Program-made: the position numbers and the translations under genes
Notes under the pieces: model-generated
Seen by the model: only the letters and a program-made list of their open reading frames with translations
Database searches by the model: none
Told to the model about the DNA's origin: nothing
Assembly: GCA_964443825.1 (NCBI GenBank)
Contig: CAYUEV010000025.1
Location: 1 to 26,217, forward strand
From: UBA1081 sp964443825
Lineage (GTDB): Bacteria > Bacillota > Clostridia > Oscillospirales > Acutalibacteraceae
Direction: 5' to 3'
Length of the DNA stretch: 26,217 bases
In this document: one piece after another, positions 22,936 to 26,217 of the stretch
Numbering within the stretch: position 1 is the first letter of the stretch
How the letters are laid out: each line of letters starts with the position of its first letter

Positions 22936-23302
22936 ATTTATGGCTTAACGCAATAAGTGCAAACACCGCGATATTAGCCGTTTTTAAGCGAAACCGCCGT
23001 CTATCGCGCCCCACCGTTTAAAGCCGATTTTTTATATAGACCGTCCCTCGGGGCGGATTGTCCTGACGGACGCGTTAAACCTGAGAATTTTAAATCCCGC
23101 GTTTTTAGCCCCTTTAAGGGAGTTTCTCACAAGTTTTTCGCCGATATGAAATTCCGTATTCTTTCGGCGCGGCTTAAAATTTTCGTAAACGCGCCTCCTA
23201 AAGACCGTTGTATATCGTTTTTATGGATTTTACAAATAAAACGATCTGTGGAAATTATTTTTTACGTGTAAATATTGAGTTTACCGGCGGATTAAAAATC
23301 GC
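22936..23302. other. Gene-free stretch with one start-less minus-strand frame
   Basis: No gene can be supported here. On the minus strand a frame stays open for 62 codons (23220-23032; contains KNAGFKILRFN), but it has no ATG and no ribosome site. It could be a gene remnant or chance. A locally GC-rich inverted region (around 23042-23070) lies inside it. Confidence 0.35.
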
Positions 23303-23331
23303 TTGACAAACGCCCGTTTTAGATATAAAAT
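23303..23331 (+). promoter_or_regulatory. Promoter of the amino-acid ABC operon
   Basis: Perfect TTGACA (23303-23308), 17 bases, TAAAAT (23326-23331). The leader before the binding-protein gene is about 65 bases. Confidence 0.7.
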
Positions 23332-23402
23332 TACACTGGGGCGTGGGGCGCGTCTTGCGTTTTGCGTTGGTAAAACCATATTATTAAAGGTGGTAAAACA
23401 AA

Positions 23403-24254
23403 ATGAAAAAAACTTTAGCGTTGTTACTTTCTTTAGCGCTGATTTTAACGCTTTTTGCCGGATGTTCCAAGAAGCCTTCCGCGGACGGCGCGCCGGCTTC
23501 CGATTCTTCCACGGATGAGCCGGACGCTTCTTTAGACGGAGAGCCGGAAACTTCTTCCGACGGCGATTTTGCTTACATTAAAGAGAAAGGCTCGCTTATA
23601 GTCGGAATTACCAATTTCGCTCCCATGGATTATAAAGAAGAGGGGAGCGACGAATGGACGGGCTTTGACGCTGAGTTCGCGAGAGCTTTCGGCGAGTATA
23701 TCGGCGTGGATGTTCAATTTATAGAAATAGACTGGGACAACAAGTTCTTTGAGCTTGACGATAAGAAAATCGACTGCATTTGGAACGGCATGACCATTAC
23801 CGATGAGGTAAAGCTTAACACGAGCGTATCTAAACCTTATGTTAAAAACGAACAGGTTGTAGTCATGGCGAAAGATAAATTAGCCGATTACCCGGACGTA
23901 GAGTCTCTTAAGGATCTTGAATTTGCCGTAGAAACAGGCTCCGCCGGGGAAAACGCCGCTAACGATAACGAGCTTAAATGCGTGCCGGTGTCGAATCAGG
24001 CGAACGCTTTAACCGAAGTCGAGGCGGGGACCGCCGACGCTTGCATCATTGACAGCACTATGGCGGCCTCGATGACCGGCGAAGGCACAAACTACAGCGA
24101 CTTGGGCGCGGGAGTTACTCTTACGAGCGAAGAGTACGGAGTAGCTTTCAGGCAGAATTCCGACGCGGTCGGCGTTTTCAATAAATTCCTAGATACATAC
24201 GACGGTCTTAAAGAACTCGCGTCCGCTTATAATTTAACGCTTGTAGAACAGTAA
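23403..24254 (+). CDS. Polar amino-acid ABC transporter substrate-binding lipoprotein
   Basis: A 283-residue family 3 extracellular solute-binding protein. The signal ends in lipobox FAGC (Cys21), followed by an acidic Ser/Asp-rich linker (about 25-52). LIVGITNFAPMDYKEEGSDEWTGFDAEFARAF (about 65-97) is the family signature. DCIWNGMTIT, and later EAGTADACIIDSTMA, line the ligand cleft. GGTGG precedes the ATG. It probably binds a polar or acidic amino acid or cystine outside the membrane; the ligand cannot be resolved. It is followed by an attenuator and the permease gene. Confidence 0.92.
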   Translation: MKKTLALLLSLALILTLFAGCSKKPSADGAPASDSSTDEPDASLDGEPETSSDGDFAYIKEKGSLIVGITNFAPMDYKEEGSDEWTGFDAEFARAFGEYIGVDVQFIEIDWDNKFFELDDKKIDCIWNGMTITDEVKLNTSVSKPYVKNEQVVVMAKDKLADYPDVESLKDLEFAVETGSAGENAANDNELKCVPVSNQANALTEVEAGTADACIIDSTMAASMTGEGTNYSDLGAGVTLTSEEYGVAFRQNSDAVGVFNKFLDTYDGLKELASAYNLTLVEQ

Positions 24255-24268
24255 ATAAGCCTTATAAG

Positions 24269-24300
24269 CGCCGGAGAAATTTAAAACTCCGGCGTTTTAT
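24269..24300 (+). terminator. Hairpin between binding-protein and permease genes
   Basis: CGCCGGAG (24269-24276) pairs perfectly with CTCCGGCG (24287-24294), followed by TTTTAT. Its position suggests partial termination, giving more binding protein than permease. Confidence 0.75.
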
Positions 24301-24354
24301 AAAGCTCTTTTAAACGGTAATCATATTAAAATCCAACCTCTTAATTTTAAAATA

Positions 24355-25005
24355 ATGCAGCTTTTTTTAAATGTAACGCTTGATTTGCTTAACGGGTTTT
24401 TTACGACCTTTAAGCTTTTCGCTTTGACGCTTGTTTTCGCGCTTCCTTTAGGGCTTATTTTAAGTTTTTGCTCAATCAGCAAATTTAAACCCCTAAAACT
24501 GCTTGTGCGCTTTTTTATATGGATTATAAGAGGCACTCCTCTTATGCTTCAGCTTATCGTGGTGTTCTACGGACCGGGGCTTATTTTTGGCATAGAAGGT
24601 CTTACAAGGTTCTCCGCCGTGCTTGTCGCGTTCGTTATCAATTACGCCTGCTACTTCTCGGAGATTTACAGAGGCGGGATAGAGAGCATATCCAAAGGGC
24701 AATACGAGGCCGGTCAAGTTCTCGGTATGACGCGCTCGCAGATTTTCTTTAAAATCGTCCTCCTTCAAGTTATAAAACGCATTGTGCCGCCTATGAGCAA
24801 CGAGATAATCACTTTAGTTAAAGACACTTCTCTCGCGAGGACTATAGCCGTTTATGAAATCATCTGGAAAGGTCAGGACTATATAAAAAGCGCGGGACTC
24901 ATTTGGCCGCTGTTCTACACGGGCGCGTTTTATCTTGTGTTCAACGGTCTTTTGACTGTTATTTTCAGACAGATCGAAAAGAAACTTGATTATTTTAAAT
25001 CATAA
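24355..25005 (+). CDS. Amino-acid ABC transporter permease
   Basis: A 216-residue HisM/GlnP-type permease with about five hydrophobic segments. The IRGTPLMLQL stretch (about 59-68) is typical of the family. The EAA loop reads GQYEAGQVLGMTRSQIFFKIVLLQ (about 114-137), the contact with the ATPase. Only one permease gene is present, so it likely forms a homodimer. The ribosome site is weak. Confidence 0.93.
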   Translation: MQLFLNVTLDLLNGFFTTFKLFALTLVFALPLGLILSFCSISKFKPLKLLVRFFIWIIRGTPLMLQLIVVFYGPGLIFGIEGLTRFSAVLVAFVINYACYFSEIYRGGIESISKGQYEAGQVLGMTRSQIFFKIVLLQVIKRIVPPMSNEIITLVKDTSLARTIAVYEIIWKGQDYIKSAGLIWPLFYTGAFYLVFNGLLTVIFRQIEKKLDYFKS

Positions 25006-25042
25006 TAACAAATTTACAATTTAGACGATTTTGGAGCTTATT

Positions 25043-25801
25043 ATGCCTGTTCTCCAAGTTAAAAATTTAAAAAAAAGTTTCGGCAAAACCGAAGTGTTGA
25101 AAGATATTTCGTTTTCTCTTGAAAAAGGCGAAGTTTTGTCTATAATCGGCTCGTCCGGCAGCGGCAAGACGACGCTTTTGCGCTGTTTAAACTTCCTCGA
25201 GTTCGCTCAGGAAGGAGTTATCGTAGTAAACGGCGAAGAGATTTACAACGGCTCTCTTAATAAAAAAATGCGCGAAGCGGATATTCGCACGAAACGCCTT
25301 CATTTTGGGCTCGTGTTTCAAAATTTCAATCTTTTTCCGCAGTATACCGTCCTTAAAAACGTGACTCTCGCCCCATCCCTTTTAAAAAAATCTTCTTCCG
25401 AAGAGATAAAAAACACTGCGCTTAAGCTTATTGAAAGGGTAGGGCTTTCGGATAAAGCGGAAAGTTACCCCTGCGAATTGTCGGGCGGTCAACAGCAGAG
25501 AGTCGCTATAGCGAGAGCTTTGGCTTTAAACCCCGATATATTATGTTTCGACGAGCCTACGTCCGCTCTTGACCCCGAGCTTACGGGCGAAGTGCTTAAA
25601 GTCATAAAGGGGCTTAAGAACGGCGACAGCACGATGATTGTCGTAACTCACGAGATGGGTTTCGCGAGAGAGGTTTCTGACAAAGTGATTTTCATGGCCG
25701 ACGGCGTAATTGAAGACGAGGGAACGCCGGATTATATTTTCGGCCGCTCCAAATCGCCTAAACTGAAGTCATTTTTAAGTAAGTCGTTTGAGAATATTTA
25801 A
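25043..25801 (+). CDS. Amino-acid ABC transporter ATP-binding protein
   Basis: A 252-residue GlnQ/HisP-type ATPase. ATG 25043 is chosen because TTGGAG lies 6 bases upstream; an in-frame TTG at 25031 would coincide with the ribosome site. Walker A is GSSGSGKTT (36-44), the Q-loop lies in VFQNFNLFPQYTV (91-103), the signature is LSGGQQQR (146-153), Walker B is ILCFDEP (166-172) and the switch His is His203. It completes the importer with the two upstream genes. Confidence 0.94.
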   Translation: MPVLQVKNLKKSFGKTEVLKDISFSLEKGEVLSIIGSSGSGKTTLLRCLNFLEFAQEGVIVVNGEEIYNGSLNKKMREADIRTKRLHFGLVFQNFNLFPQYTVLKNVTLAPSLLKKSSSEEIKNTALKLIERVGLSDKAESYPCELSGGQQQRVAIARALALNPDILCFDEPTSALDPELTGEVLKVIKGLKNGDSTMIVVTHEMGFAREVSDKVIFMADGVIEDEGTPDYIFGRSKSPKLKSFLSKSFENI

Positions 25802-25823
25802 AATCATTTAACGCGGTTACTCA

Positions 25824-25850
25824 AAAACGCGCCCCCGCGTTTTAGTTTTT
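25824..25850 (+). terminator. Terminator of the amino-acid ABC operon
   Basis: AAAACGCG (25824-25831), loop CCCC, CGCGTTTT (25836-25843), then AGTTTTTT. A perfect 8-bp stem. Confidence 0.8.
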
Positions 25851-25936
25851 TAGCGCTCGTCATCTAACCAACCGTTATGATAAAACCGCCCGTTTAGCTT
25901 TTTTAATTTAAGTAAGCTCGTCGTAATGACAAAAGT

Positions 25937-25960
25937 CCCCGCAGGGAAATCCTTGCGGGG
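25937..25960 (-). terminator. Hairpin after the dockerin-protein gene
   Basis: CCCCGCAGGG pairs with CCTTGCGGGG (one G-T pair) around a four-base loop, about 20 bases beyond the stop of the minus-strand dockerin gene. On the minus strand it is followed by ACTTTTG, a modest T-run. Confidence 0.6.
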
Positions 25961-25978
25961 TAAATGTTATGTTGCGTT

Positions 25979-26217
25979 TTATTGTTCTAATTTCGCCGAT
26001 ACTCTTAATATCTTCCTCGCGTCGGAGGCTTTGATTTCCTTATCGCCGTCCGTGTCGGCGGCTAAACTGAATACTCCGTCTAGGACTTCGAGTTTCGCGG
26101 AACTTCTTAGAGATACTCTCGCGTCTGAGGCTTCAATCTCACCGTCGCCGGTTATATCCATGGGAACAAGCACGGTATATTCGGAGAGAACGTTACCGTC
26201 TTTATCGCGAATCTGAA
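25979..26217 (-). CDS. Dockerin-repeat protein, C-terminal part (runs off the right edge)
   Basis: The frame is open to the window edge, so only the last 79 residues are visible. Two dockerin-type repeats occur: MDITGDGEIEASDARVSLRS followed by SAKLE, and ADTDGDKEIKASDARKILRV followed by SAKLEQ at the end. Each has the Asp-x-Asp/Thr-Gly-Asp calcium-loop pattern followed by an ASDAR-x2-LR helix. Dockerins anchor extracellular enzymes or surface proteins to cohesins. The upstream IRDKDGNVLSEYTVLVP looks like the end of a beta-rich domain. What the main body of the protein does cannot be known from this window. The apparent internal ATG/GTG starts are not the real start. Confidence 0.85.
   Translation of the reverse strand, partial: QIRDKDGNVLSEYTVLVPMDITGDGEIEASDARVSLRSSAKLEVLDGVFSLAADTDGDKEIKASDARKILRVSAKLEQ

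Noticed and set aside
23032..23220. 62-codon minus-strand frame in the trpB2-ABC gap
   Set aside because: No start codon with a ribosome site and no recognised similarity; recorded only as gap content.

Overview
The window looks like a chromosomal segment of a Bacillota (Firmicutes) bacterium of the class Clostridia, probably a Ruminococcaceae/Oscillospiraceae-like anaerobe. The evidence is the recA-recX-rimO-pgsA gene order, strong AGGAGG-type ribosome sites, consensus sigma-A promoters, a four-cysteine L28, a TrpB2-type tryptophan synthase beta chain and a dockerin-repeat protein at the right edge. The placement is an inference from gene content; no rRNA or intact tRNA is present to confirm it.

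Layout. 1-1.6 kb: an MFS permease on the minus strand. 1.6-2.1 kb: a gene-free stretch with a decayed tRNA-Gly-like fragment. 2.1-5.8 kb: a plus-strand zinc-uptake operon made of a small Cys/His membrane protein, a substrate-binding lipoprotein with an acidic loop, an ATPase, a permease and a second lipoprotein. 5.9-8.7 kb: an AT-richer, apparently acquired restriction-modification island. A HindVP-like endonuclease gene (minus) and a C5-cytosine methyltransferase gene (plus) are divergent, followed by a small unknown protein and a Vsr repair endonuclease. Both the endonuclease and the methyltransferase reading frames are broken by a frameshift near their 5' ends. Between them lies a perfect 24-bp palindrome holding two GACGTC sites and the methyltransferase -35 box.

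8.7-9.3 kb: a 43-residue zinc-ribbon protein behind a perfect consensus promoter, a C9/G10 hairpin and the remains of a dockerin-type coding region. 9.4-10.1 kb: a YjdF/DUF2238-like membrane protein. 10.1-12.5 kb: nadB-nadC on the minus strand behind a promoter overlapped by a palindrome. 12.7-16.5 kb: a membrane-anchored ComEA-like protein, tsaE (minus), a RodA/FtsW-type SEDS protein, tsaB, rpiB and rpmB (minus). 16.7-22.9 kb: recA, recX, rimO, pgsA, an unknown 340-residue protein and trpB2. 23.3-25.8 kb: a polar amino-acid ABC importer. The right edge holds the C-terminus of a dockerin-bearing protein (minus).

How the genes relate. Most of the window is housekeeping. The parts most worth following up are the double-frameshifted restriction-modification island with its methylation-site palindrome, the uncharacterised partner proteins of the zinc importer, and the short zinc-ribbon gene.
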